5,393 bases of DNA. Origin: Planctomycetota bacterium (GTDB lineage Bacteria; Planctomycetota; Phycisphaerae; UBA1845). The stretch is from the NCBI GenBank assembly GCA_022563055.1, contig JADFOB010000119.1:1-5393 (forward strand). The letters are read 5' to 3'. Shown piece by piece: positions 1 through 5,387 of the stretch; the stretch's first letter is position 1; each line of letters begins with the position of its first letter. The position numbers and the translations under genes were made by a program. A model generated the notes under the pieces. It was not told where the DNA came from, searched no databases, and saw only the letters and a list, made by a program, of their open reading frames with translations.

Positions 1-138
1 CGGGGCTCGTGATAACCGGGCGCGTGAAACTTCCGGCGGCGGCGGGAAAGCGGTTCCGGGACTCGGTAGCGTTGCCCCCCCCCATGGCCAACGTAAAACG
101 CCGAGGCGTATTGGGCCTCCCAGGGCCGCCACGGGGGA

Positions 139-163
139 TCCCGGCGCGCCGGGACTACTTTTT
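139..163 (+). terminator. Possible intrinsic terminator of a gene left of the window
   Basis: A perfect 14-base palindrome at 140-153 (CCCGGCGCGCCGGG) can fold as a stem with a CGCG loop. It gains one pair from T139 and A154, and a run of five T at 159-163 follows five bases later. The form fits a rho-independent terminator on the + strand. No coding sequence that it would serve is visible inside the window, so it would end a transcript entering from the left. The gap between stem and T-run is longer than ideal. Confidence 0.35.
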
Positions 164-214
164 CAGCTACGGGCTGGGAGCCGACAACGCCGGTGATCTA
201 CCTCCATTCCGACG

Positions 215-243
215 TTGCCGCGGTCCGATATGAGGTATAGAAT
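215..243 (+). promoter_or_regulatory. Sigma70-like promoter for the TPR gene
   Basis: TTGCCG at 215-220 (four of six to TTGACA) is followed after 17 bases by TAGAAT at 238-243 (five of six to TATAAT). Transcription would start near 250, giving a leader of about 43 bases to the ATG at 293. This argues against the in-frame TTG at 248 as a start. TATAGA at 236-241 is an overlapping alternative -10 with a 15-base spacer. The call rests on sequence likeness only. Confidence 0.45.
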
Positions 244-292
244 GTAGTTGGTTGATCACCACATTCTGATGTACCGGGGTCAACGGCAAACC

Positions 293-1666
293 ATGAACGA
301 TTGGTACGAAGCCGAACAGCGGGTAGAGCGGGCGGAGCAGTTATCTGAGTCGCAGCGATGGGCGGAAGCTCTCGCCGAGTTGGACGCCGCGCTCGCCATC
401 AACCCCAATAATGCCACTTGGCACGCGCAGCGAGGATTGGTTCTGGAGGAGTTGGACCAACCCGGTGAGGCTGTCGCGGCCTATGAGCGCTCGCTCGAGC
501 TGGAACCGGGAGATTGCGATGTCAAACTTGTGCTGGGGATCGCTCTTTCCCACCTCGGGCGTTTCTCCCTCGCGCTGGAGGTCTTTGAAGACCTCGCGCG
601 GGTCGATCCGAACTTCGAGCCGGCCTACTGTCATCGCATAAGCGTGTATGCGGAACTCGGGCAGCATGACCGGGCGGAGCAGATGTTCTACCTGGCCCAG
701 GAACTGGACGATTCCTGTCCGCACTGTTTCTTTCATATTGCCGAATCGCTTTCGATCCGCGGGCAAACGGACCGCGCGATCTACTGCTGGCGGCGGGTGC
801 TCGAGTTGGACCCGGGTTATGTCGGCGTGCATCGCCGCATTGCTCACGCGTGTCGCGCCCGTGGCGAGCTTGACCGGGCGCGGGAGCATTTGCTCAGCGA
901 GTTGCGGGAGGATCCCGGCAATACCGATCTTCTGCTCGATCTCGCGGAACTCGCGGTGGAGTCGGGCCAGATGGCGATGGCGACAGCCAAGTTCGCCCAG
1001 ATCGTCGAGCTCGAACCGGATCACATCGAGGCACGGTTCGCTCTGGGCAAAACGTGGCTTGGGCAGGGGCAGGCGGGCGACGCGCTTTCCTGTTTCGAAG
1101 CGGTCCGTGAAATCGCAGGGGGCGATCCGGGTTTGGCGGAGTTCGACCGGAAAGTCGGTGAAGCTCTGCTCCAACTGGGTCGCCACGCCGAGGCGACGAA
1201 GTGCTTTGAAGCCGCTGTGAGGCAGGAGCCGCGAAACCCGGATGTCCACATGCTTCACGGCATCTGCCTATTGGCCGACGAGAAACCGCGCCGCGCCGCC
1301 GACAGCTTCCGCCGCGTGCTCGCCCTGGACGCCGATCATCCCCATGCACATCACAGCCTTGGCGTCTGCTTGTTTCAGACTGGTCGAATCGAGGCCGGCC
1401 TCGAACACTGTGTCGAGGCGGCAAGATTAAAGCCGGACTTCGGCGTGGCCATGTGCAACGCCGCCGTTGCCTACCTGCGCCTGGCACGCTGGTCTGAGGC
1501 CCGCGCGATGTTGCGTCGAGCGAACAGACAGGATCCGGATAATGCGTGGAGCCAGCGCCTGACAAGGCGTTTCTGGCGTTTCCGCGCCGCCCACATCGTT
1601 CGCACTCTCATGGCGCCGCTCCGCGCTGTTCTCGGAATGCGTGGGCGCAAGGTTTCCCCTTCTTGA
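293..1666 (+). CDS. Tetratricopeptide repeat (TPR) solenoid protein, 12 tandem repeats
   Basis: This 457-residue protein consists almost wholly of 34-residue TPR units, the helix-turn-helix repeats that form a curved scaffold for binding partner proteins. Counting from the ATG at 293, twelve units run from about residue 6 to 416. They show the usual pattern of a W/G-L-G core, an aromatic or Ala-Tyr/Phe pair, and closing residues such as ELEPG, ELDPG or INPN. Only one unit (the eighth) is about two residues longer than 34. There is no signal peptide, so it is probably cytoplasmic. Residues 417-457 form a strongly basic tail rich in Arg with a hydrophobic face, which might touch a membrane or nucleic acid. 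A CPHC motif lies at residues 142-145. Start choice: the ATG at 293 sits just before the first repeat and after the predicted transcript start; the ATG at 269 is possible (465 residues). Neither has a clear Shine-Dalgarno site. The partner and process are unknown. Confidence 0.93.
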   Translation: MNDWYEAEQRVERAEQLSESQRWAEALAELDAALAINPNNATWHAQRGLVLEELDQPGEAVAAYERSLELEPGDCDVKLVLGIALSHLGRFSLALEVFEDLARVDPNFEPAYCHRISVYAELGQHDRAEQMFYLAQELDDSCPHCFFHIAESLSIRGQTDRAIYCWRRVLELDPGYVGVHRRIAHACRARGELDRAREHLLSELREDPGNTDLLLDLAELAVESGQMAMATAKFAQIVELEPDHIEARFALGKTWLGQGQAGDALSCFEAVREIAGGDPGLAEFDRKVGEALLQLGRHAEATKCFEAAVRQEPRNPDVHMLHGICLLADEKPRRAADSFRRVLALDADHPHAHHSLGVCLFQTGRIEAGLEHCVEAARLKPDFGVAMCNAAVAYLRLARWSEARAMLRRANRQDPDNAWSQRLTRRFWRFRAAHIVRTLMAPLRAVLGMRGRKVSPS

Positions 1667-1690
1667 CTACCAGACGATAAACCAGGGAGG

Positions 1691-1717
1691 TTCTGATCGC
1701 CGGGGCCCGGTTCAGAA
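1691..1717 (+). terminator. Stem-loop after the TPR gene, possible terminator
   Basis: TTCTGA at 1691-1696 pairs with TCAGAA at 1712-1717, and inside it CCGG at 1700-1703 pairs with CCGG at 1707-1710 around a GGC loop, with a 3-by-1 internal bulge between the stems. It begins 24 bases after the TPR stop codon. There is no T-run behind it, so it may be a weak terminator, an RNA 3' end-protecting hairpin, or incidental. Confidence 0.3.
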
Positions 1718-1772
1718 ACGCACGGGCTTGGTCGCGCGTATTGCGTCATGCTGGAAATCTGTCGGATAGGAC

Positions 1773-1802
1773 TTGCAACCGAGCCCTGGGGCGATTCATA
1801 TA
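1773..1802 (+). promoter_or_regulatory. Weak promoter candidate for the LTxxQ-type secreted protein
   Basis: TTGCAA at 1773-1778 is followed after 18 bases by CATATA at 1797-1802; the overlapping TATAAC at 1799-1804 is closer to consensus but gives a 20-base spacer. The start of transcription would fall near 1809-1811, about 70 bases before the ATG at 1881. It lies in the 214-base gap between the two genes, where no other feature is evident apart from the stem-loop. Confidence 0.25.
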
Positions 1803-1880
1803 ACGTTGTGCATCGGGTCCGAGTGGCGGTTGCTCGAGCGGGTAGCGCATCGGCAGGGAACTGGCAGGTACGAGACAAAC

Positions 1881-3023
1881 ATGGCTTTGCATGATCGAAC
1901 AACGTGGTTGATGGGTTTGCTGGTGGTCGTTTTTTGCGGTTCAGCAGCGGCGTTGGGCCAGGAGGGTAGCACCGACTCGGTGGCGCCCAGCGGGTTCGAG
2001 CCGACCTCCGCGACGATCGAACGGATCATGGACGTGGCCGTCGGGAACATCGCTCGTCGCTACAACCTGAACGAAACGCAGACGCAGTACACGGGCGAAC
2101 TGATGAGGCGTGAGGTGCGCCGTTTCCTCATCGAGCACGAGGCGGAGATTTGGCCGGCGATTCGCGGCATCCTCGCCACACAGATGGGGATCAACCCACC
2201 CGATGATCCTGAGGAGGTCAAGCGTTTGGGCGCAGCTGCCAGACCGCTCGCCAAGCTTGCGGAAGAGACCATCTTCCGCGCCAACGCGGAGTGGCGAGAA
2301 GTTCTCACCGACGAGCAGAAGAAGATGCACGACTTTGATCTGGCGGCGATGCGCCAGACCTTTGTCCACGTCGACGAGAGCCTCGCGTCCTGGGAGGAAG
2401 GCAAACCCACGGACGCAGGAATCTTTCCGCCGGCACCGTCACCGGTTGGGGGTCCGCCCGTACCTCCCAAACCCCGGACGACTTCCACGACTGTGATACC
2501 AACCGATCAGATCCCCGTCGGGATTCTGGCGACCTTCGTCGAGGAGTTCATTAAGGATTATCGGCTCGACGAGGGTCAGATTACTTCGGCGCGGTCCATT
2601 CTGACGGAGTTCAAGGCGAAGGCGGAGACCTTTAAGAACACGAACAAAGAAGCGTTTGCCAAGATCGTGAAGGAACGTAGCAAGGCTCAAACCAAACGCG
2701 ATACCAAAGCCATCAAGGAAGTGACAGCGCGGCACAAGAGAATGCTCCAACCCTTCTACGCGCTCTTTGCCGAGATGGAGGGCCGTCTCAAGGGTCTTCT
2801 CACGACGGCGCAGAAGGAGCAATATGCCGAGCGAAACCAGGCGAAGAGCCGTCGGGCCAAGGAAACCAAACCCGACGCCAAGGACTCGACGAAGGATGCA
2901 AAGCCGCAGAAGCCCAAGCCTCAAGGAGCGAAGTCGGACAGGGCGAAACCGGATAAAGGCAAGTCCAAAGAGGCTCCTACGCCTCAGTCCGAGAAGCCGA
3001 AGAAAAAAGGTCAAAAGGACTGA
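1881..3023 (+). CDS. Secreted protein with two LTxxQ-type helical domains and a lysine-rich tail
   Basis: The 380-residue product starts with a signal peptide: Arg6, a hydrophobic core at about residues 9-25 (WLMGLLVVVFCG), and likely cleavage near AAA-LG-Q at 24-27. Cys19 is preceded by Phe, so it is not a good lipobox. The mature protein has two related halves. Half one has YNLNETQ from residue 61 and LTDEQ at 143-147; half two has YRLDEGQ from residue 227 and LTTAQ at 307-311. The spacing from Tyr to the LT motif is 82 and 80 residues, which points to an internal duplication. LTxxQ motifs are known from the Spy/CpxP family of periplasmic helical proteins, but overall likeness is weak, so a chaperone or sensor role is only a guess. 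A Pro-rich linker (about 172-211) joins the halves. Residues 320-380 are a disordered tail with about 18 Lys. The ATG at 1881 is chosen because it places the signal peptide at the N-terminus; the frame is open further upstream from a TTG at 1773. The ribosome site is weak. Confidence 0.88.
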   Translation: MALHDRTTWLMGLLVVVFCGSAAALGQEGSTDSVAPSGFEPTSATIERIMDVAVGNIARRYNLNETQTQYTGELMRREVRRFLIEHEAEIWPAIRGILATQMGINPPDDPEEVKRLGAAARPLAKLAEETIFRANAEWREVLTDEQKKMHDFDLAAMRQTFVHVDESLASWEEGKPTDAGIFPPAPSPVGGPPVPPKPRTTSTTVIPTDQIPVGILATFVEEFIKDYRLDEGQITSARSILTEFKAKAETFKNTNKEAFAKIVKERSKAQTKRDTKAIKEVTARHKRMLQPFYALFAEMEGRLKGLLTTAQKEQYAERNQAKSRRAKETKPDAKDSTKDAKPQKPKPQGAKSDRAKPDKGKSKEAPTPQSEKPKKKGQKD

Positions 3024-3080
3024 GATTCCGATCCCAAAACGAACTCGCCCGTCCGCCAGTGACGGAATAGTTTCCGGACG

Positions 3081-3113
3081 CCGTGCACCGCAAATCGCGG
3101 TGTGCGGCTTTTT
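3081..3113 (+). terminator. Intrinsic terminator of the LTxxQ-type gene
   Basis: CCGTGCACCGC at 3081-3091 pairs with GCGGTGTGCGG at 3097-3107 over 11 positions (nine Watson-Crick, two G-U) around an AAATC loop. Five T follow at 3109-3113. It lies 57 bases after the stop codon at 3021-3023. It is the clearest rho-independent terminator in the window and separates this gene from the next transcript. Confidence 0.85.
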
Positions 3114-3178
3114 CGTGCGCGCTCGTGAGTGGGACAAGGCGATCGGGCGTACACGCCCACCGAGTATTGGGAGGTTGT

Positions 3179-3207
3179 TTGCCTGCCAAAATCGTGAATC
3201 CTATAAT
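3179..3207 (+). promoter_or_regulatory. Strong sigma70-like promoter of the 178-residue hypothetical protein
   Basis: TTGCCT at 3179-3184 (four of six) is followed by a 17-base spacer and a perfect TATAAT at 3202-3207. Transcription would begin near 3214, leaving a leader of about 74 bases before the ATG at 3288. I see no clear riboswitch or attenuator in that leader. Confidence 0.6.
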
Positions 3208-3287
3208 TAGGGGGACGGGAATCGCGGTTCGGCACCGTTACGCGACGCACGACACGTGACAAGGCGGTCACCGGGCGGGATGTACCT

Positions 3288-3824
3288 ATGGAACGGATCG
3301 ATCGGGATCATCCATTGCGGCACTTGTTTGCCGGGCTGGTGGAACACGCGTTCTGCACCGAGGTCGGCATGTGCGACCCAGGTCTGACGGACTACCTGGC
3401 CGATCTGCTGGTCAGCTTCACGCACGTCGACCGGCTCAAAGCGATCTCAAACGCGCGGGGAAAGCGCCTGGAGCAGATCGCCGCCATGCTGGCTGTTACG
3501 GATGATGACCCACCGATGAGTCAGCTCGAACGAGACCGCGCGGTCTACCGGAACATCGGCGATTACACCCTCTTTTGGGCGGGCGTTTATCCGGAGCAGT
3601 TGAAGAGCTCCGCCCACGCAACACCGGATGTCCTGCTGAGCTACGTCACGCGCGGGAAGGAGTCCTATGCGATTGTGTCCCAACTCGCCGGCGAGGACGA
3701 CATTCTACCCGCGTCGCTGTTTCGGCATTTGAGCGAGGACTTCGAGTTCTGCCTGTATGGCCTGGGGCTGGTCCGGCGTGAATGGGAGGATACCGACGCC
3801 CGTCCCGGCGATCTGTTGTACTGA
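3288..3824 (+). CDS. Unrecognised 178-residue cytoplasmic protein
   Basis: I do not recognise this family. The protein has no signal peptide or membrane segment and is predicted by eye to be mainly helical. Residues 8-60 form an amphipathic helical region that includes HAFCTEVGMC (Cys23 and Cys29 six apart), followed by TDYLADLL and HVDRLKAISNARGKRLEQIAAML. The middle (about 86-140) contains YRNIGDYTLFWAGVYPEQL. The C-terminal part ends in DFEFCLYGLGLVRREWE. The clean frame, high GC at third codon positions, its own promoter with a perfect TATAAT, a GGGA ribosome-binding stretch at 3277-3280 seven bases before the ATG, and a stem-loop 12 bases past the stop all say it is a real, independently expressed gene. 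The Cys pair is too sparse to call a metal site. Its place upstream of tRNA-Asn gives no firm functional clue, as the tRNA has its own promoter. Confidence 0.85.
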   Translation: MERIDRDHPLRHLFAGLVEHAFCTEVGMCDPGLTDYLADLLVSFTHVDRLKAISNARGKRLEQIAAMLAVTDDDPPMSQLERDRAVYRNIGDYTLFWAGVYPEQLKSSAHATPDVLLSYVTRGKESYAIVSQLAGEDDILPASLFRHLSEDFEFCLYGLGLVRREWEDTDARPGDLLY

Positions 3825-3836
3825 TCGCAGCGCGGC

Positions 3837-3856
3837 GACCCCCCTTCGTGGGGGTC
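3837..3856 (+). terminator. Stem-loop after the hypothetical gene
   Basis: GACCCCC at 3837-3843 pairs perfectly with GGGGGTC at 3850-3856 around the loop CTTCGT. It lies 12 bases after the stop codon. No T-run follows (the next bases are AAGCGTTTG), so it is either a weak terminator or a 3'-end stabilising hairpin. Its position between a stop codon and the next promoter supports a transcript-end role. Confidence 0.45.
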
Positions 3857-3889
3857 AAGCGTTTGAAGCCCGACGCCATCGACAGGAGG

Positions 3890-3917
3890 TTGACCCGCCA
3901 TAGCGACCGTGTATAGT
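3890..3917 (+). promoter_or_regulatory. Promoter of the tRNA-Asn gene
   Basis: TTGACC at 3890-3895 (five of six) and TATAGT at 3912-3917 (five of six) are separated by 16 bases. Transcription would start near 3924, about eleven bases before the mature tRNA. Near-consensus elements this close to a tRNA fit a strong stable-RNA promoter. Confidence 0.65.
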
Positions 3918-3934
3918 GCCCGCGCAACCATCGT

Positions 3935-4007
3935 TCCCCGATAGCTCAATTGGTAGAGCGAGCGGCTGTTAACCGCTAGGTCGTAGGTTCGAGTCCTACT
4001 CGGGGAG
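3935..4007 (+). tRNA. tRNA-Asn, anticodon GTT
   Basis: The 73-base cloverleaf is complete. The acceptor stem pairs TCCCCGA (3935-3941) with TCGGGGA (4000-4006), with discriminator G at 4007 as usual for tRNA-Asn. The D stem is GCTC/GAGC (3944-3947, 3956-3959). The anticodon stem AGCGG/CCGCT (3961-3965, 3973-3977) encloses loop CTGTTAA with anticodon GTT at 3968-3970, which reads the Asn codons AAC and AAU. The variable loop is AGGTC. The T stem GTAGG/CCTAC encloses TTCGAGT. All stems are fully paired. The CCA end is not encoded (the next bases are TTTTAAC), so it must be added by CCA-adding enzyme. It stands alone, not in a tRNA cluster. Confidence 0.98.
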
Positions 4008-4066
4008 TTTTAACTATCTTCCTGGCAAGCACTTACGTCGATCTCCCCTCGATTCCCACGCACGGG

Positions 4067-4106
4067 TTTGACCACTTTGACCGGGTTTGGGTGGTCAAGT
4101 GACCAC
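4067..4106. repeat. Cluster of TGACC boxes in direct and inverted orientation
   Basis: TTTGACC occurs at 4067-4073 and again at 4076-4082, nine bases apart. TTGACCAC at 4068-4075 has an exact inverted copy GTGGTCAA at 4091-4098 with 15 bases between. GTGGTC at 4091-4096 also pairs with GACCAC at 4101-4106 over a four-base loop. The middle copy can therefore pair with either neighbour as RNA, or the boxes could be binding sites for a dimeric regulator as DNA. The 214 bases between it and the kinase start make the target uncertain. Confidence 0.45.
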
Positions 4107-4110
4107 ATTC

Positions 4111-4171
4111 CGATTCACGTCGTTCTCGGGAGAATCACGCTTCATGCTACCGCCAAGAGCGATTCACATCG
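4111..4171 (+). repeat. Imperfect 12-base direct repeat
   Basis: CGATTCACGTCG at 4111-4122 and CGATTCACATCG at 4160-4171 match in 11 of 12 positions, 49 bases apart. They lie in the same gene-free stretch as the TGACC cluster. This could be a pair of protein-binding sites but is short enough to arise by chance. Confidence 0.25.
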
Positions 4172-4253
4172 CGCGCTCGAACGTACAGAGCGGCTAACGA
4201 CCGCATGGGTTGTCGGCAGTCATCGAGCGATAGCCGGGGAGTCGATCTTGGGG

Positions 4254-4259
4254 GATAAT
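4254..4259 (+). promoter_or_regulatory. Weak -10-like element upstream of the kinase
   Basis: GATAAT matches TATAAT at five of six. The best-spaced -35 is TAGCCG at 4231-4236 (17-base spacer), which matches only three of six, so activation by a regulator or another sigma factor would be needed if this is the promoter. The leader to the ATG at 4313 would be about 47 bases. Confidence 0.2.
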
Positions 4260-4312
4260 CTGACCTGACGCATCGTAATGAGCTGACGGACTCCAGGGTT
4301 TGGCGTGTCTCC

Positions 4313-5386
4313 ATGATTGGGACAAAGCTCGCTTCGTATGAGATCACCAGACCGCTTGGCAAAGGCGGCATGGGTGAAGTCTGGCTCGCGCGGGATACGA
4401 AGCTCGACCGTGATGTGGCTATCAAGGTGCTGTCCGAGACGATGGTGCGCGACCCGGAGCGAGTCTTACGGTTCGAGCGGGAAGCCAAGCTCCTCGGCTC
4501 GCTCAATCACTCGAACATCGCGCATGTTTACGGATTCGAGGAATCAGGTGGTCAACGGTTTCTTGTACTCGAGTTCGTCGAGGGTGAGACACTCGCGGAC
4601 CGATTGAGACGCGGCCCGGTGCCCGTAGATGAAGCACTTGAAATCGGCGAACAAATCGCCGCTGCCCTGGAGGCTGCGCACGAGAAGGGCATCATTCATC
4701 GCGACCTCAAGCCAGGCAACGTGATGCTCAAGCACGAGGGTCAGGTCAAAGTGCTTGACTTCGGGCTCGCCAAGGCGTTGGCTGACGACCCGTCAGGCGT
4801 GAGCGATGCGAATTCGCCGACGATCACCGCGGACCACACGAAGCAGGGCGTGGTCCTCGAAACGGCGGCGTACATGTCGCCGGAGCAGGCCCGTGGCAAA
4901 CGGCTGGACAAGCGAACCGACATCTGGAGTTTTGGCGTTGTGCTATTCGAATGTCTGACTGGTCGATCGCTTTTCGGTGGCGAGACGGTGAGTGATTCGA
5001 TAGGCGCGATCCTGCACAAGGATCCCGATTGGACTTCACTACCGGGCGATACACCTCCAACCGTTCATTTACTGGTGCGTCGATGCCTGACCAAGGACTC
5101 ATCCAAACGTCTGCGTGACATCGGCGACGCACGCATCGAACTCGAGAACGCCATCGCGGATCCCACGTCGTCTGCGTTGGGGCTGGCGGGGTTGGCTTTG
5201 CGTGCTGCCGAGTCACGTCGCCAATGGTCGGTCAACGGGCTTACGCTCGTGGCCGCGTTGATTCTGATTGTGGGCATCACAAGCATGCTCCTAGACAACG
5301 CTAGTGCAGCGTCACAGCTTAGTTTTGGGGTGTGCCACTGCTCTATACCAGTGACGGCACTCGCCACGGTGTGGACCGAACCCTAA
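4313..5386 (+). CDS. Membrane-anchored Hanks-type Ser/Thr protein kinase, short or truncated
   Basis: The 357-residue product has a complete bacterial Ser/Thr kinase domain at about residues 9-281. It shows the Gly-loop GKGGMGEV (16-23), VAIK with ATP-binding Lys38, helix-C Glu57, catalytic HRDLKPGN (129-136, base Asp131), DFG (149-151), MSPEQARG (188-195), DIWSFG (203-208) and Arg266. Such kinases transfer phosphate from ATP to Ser/Thr of cytoplasmic targets. A short juxtamembrane part is followed by one membrane segment at about 307-327, so the C-terminus should lie outside the cytoplasm. Relatives of this style usually carry a large C-terminal sensor part (TPR, WD40/TolB-like propeller or PEGA); here only 30 unremarkable residues follow. 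Glu183 stands where the usual motif before TAAYMSPEQ has Gly. The ATG at 4313 fits the usual N-terminus of the family, though no good Shine-Dalgarno site is seen. Truncation, frameshift or a naturally short form are all open. Confidence 0.92.
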   Translation: MIGTKLASYEITRPLGKGGMGEVWLARDTKLDRDVAIKVLSETMVRDPERVLRFEREAKLLGSLNHSNIAHVYGFEESGGQRFLVLEFVEGETLADRLRRGPVPVDEALEIGEQIAAALEAAHEKGIIHRDLKPGNVMLKHEGQVKVLDFGLAKALADDPSGVSDANSPTITADHTKQGVVLETAAYMSPEQARGKRLDKRTDIWSFGVVLFECLTGRSLFGGETVSDSIGAILHKDPDWTSLPGDTPPTVHLLVRRCLTKDSSKRLRDIGDARIELENAIADPTSSALGLAGLALRAAESRRQWSVNGLTLVAALILIVGITSMLLDNASAASQLSFGVCHCSIPVTALATVWTEP

Positions 5387-5387
5387 G
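5318..5387. repeat. Possible small palindromic repeat at the kinase 3' end
   Basis: GTGCCACTG at 5332-5340 pairs with CAGTGACGGCAC at 5349-5360: four outer pairs, a three-base bulge on the right arm, five inner pairs, and the loop CTCTATAC. It is bounded by CTTAG at 5318-5322 and its inverse CTAAG at 5383-5387, and AGTTTT occurs at both edges (5321-5326, 5386-5391). The GTGCCACTG-to-CAGTG core is reminiscent of dispersed palindromes I associate from memory with planctomycete genomes; that link is unverified. It could be an inserted repeat, a terminator-like hairpin, or chance. Confidence 0.3.

Larger units (their letters stand above)
4008..4312. other. 305-base gap between tRNA-Asn and the kinase gene
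   Basis: No credible gene is seen on either strand. Directly after the tRNA comes TTTTAAC, which could help end its transcript. The remainder holds the TGACC box cluster (4067-4106), a 12-base imperfect direct repeat (4111-4122 and 4160-4171), a -10-like GATAAT (4254-4259), and three CTGAC steps at 4260-4264, 4265-4269 and near 4283. The only open frame on the + strand (4068-4268, 66 codons from a TTG) lacks a ribosome site and protein-like character. The gap most likely serves as regulatory DNA for the kinase, which is inference from position. Confidence 0.5.

Noticed and set aside
9..233. 74-codon open frame on + at the left edge
   Set aside because: It starts at a GTG without a ribosome site, has a composition dominated by Pro, Gly and Arg as expected from GC-rich non-coding DNA, overlaps the palindrome and promoter signals, and matches nothing I know.
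248..292. Upstream extension of the TPR gene to TTG at 248
   Set aside because: The predicted transcript start lies near 250, there is no ribosome site, and the extra residues precede the first TPR without contributing to it.
341..1258. 305-codon open frame on the - strand
   Set aside because: It lies wholly antisense to the TPR repeats. Long antisense frames are common opposite GC-rich genes, and its translation has no domain character.
894..1565. 223-codon open frame on the - strand
   Set aside because: It is another shadow of the TPR gene, rich in Arg, Pro and Ser as expected from the wrong frame.
1773..1880. Upstream extension of the LTxxQ-type gene to TTG at 1773
   Set aside because: It would bury the signal peptide 36 residues inside the protein; the ATG at 1881 places it at the N-terminus.
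2439..3137. 232-codon open frame on the - strand, Leu-rich like a membrane protein
   Set aside because: The Leu runs are the antisense reading of Lys codons (AAG to CTT) in the lysine-rich tail, and the frame runs across the strong + strand terminator at 3081-3113.
3884..3890. AGGAGGT, an ideal Shine-Dalgarno sequence
   Set aside because: No start codon with a usable frame follows at the right distance, and it overlaps the -35 region of the tRNA promoter.
3983..4007. tRNA-Asn 3' end as an attachment site for an integrated element
   Set aside because: No second copy of the tRNA 3' end is seen in the window and there is no integrase or phage-like gene nearby.
4068..4268. 66-codon open frame after the tRNA
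   Set aside because: It has a TTG start inside the TGACC boxes, no ribosome site and no recognisable protein features.
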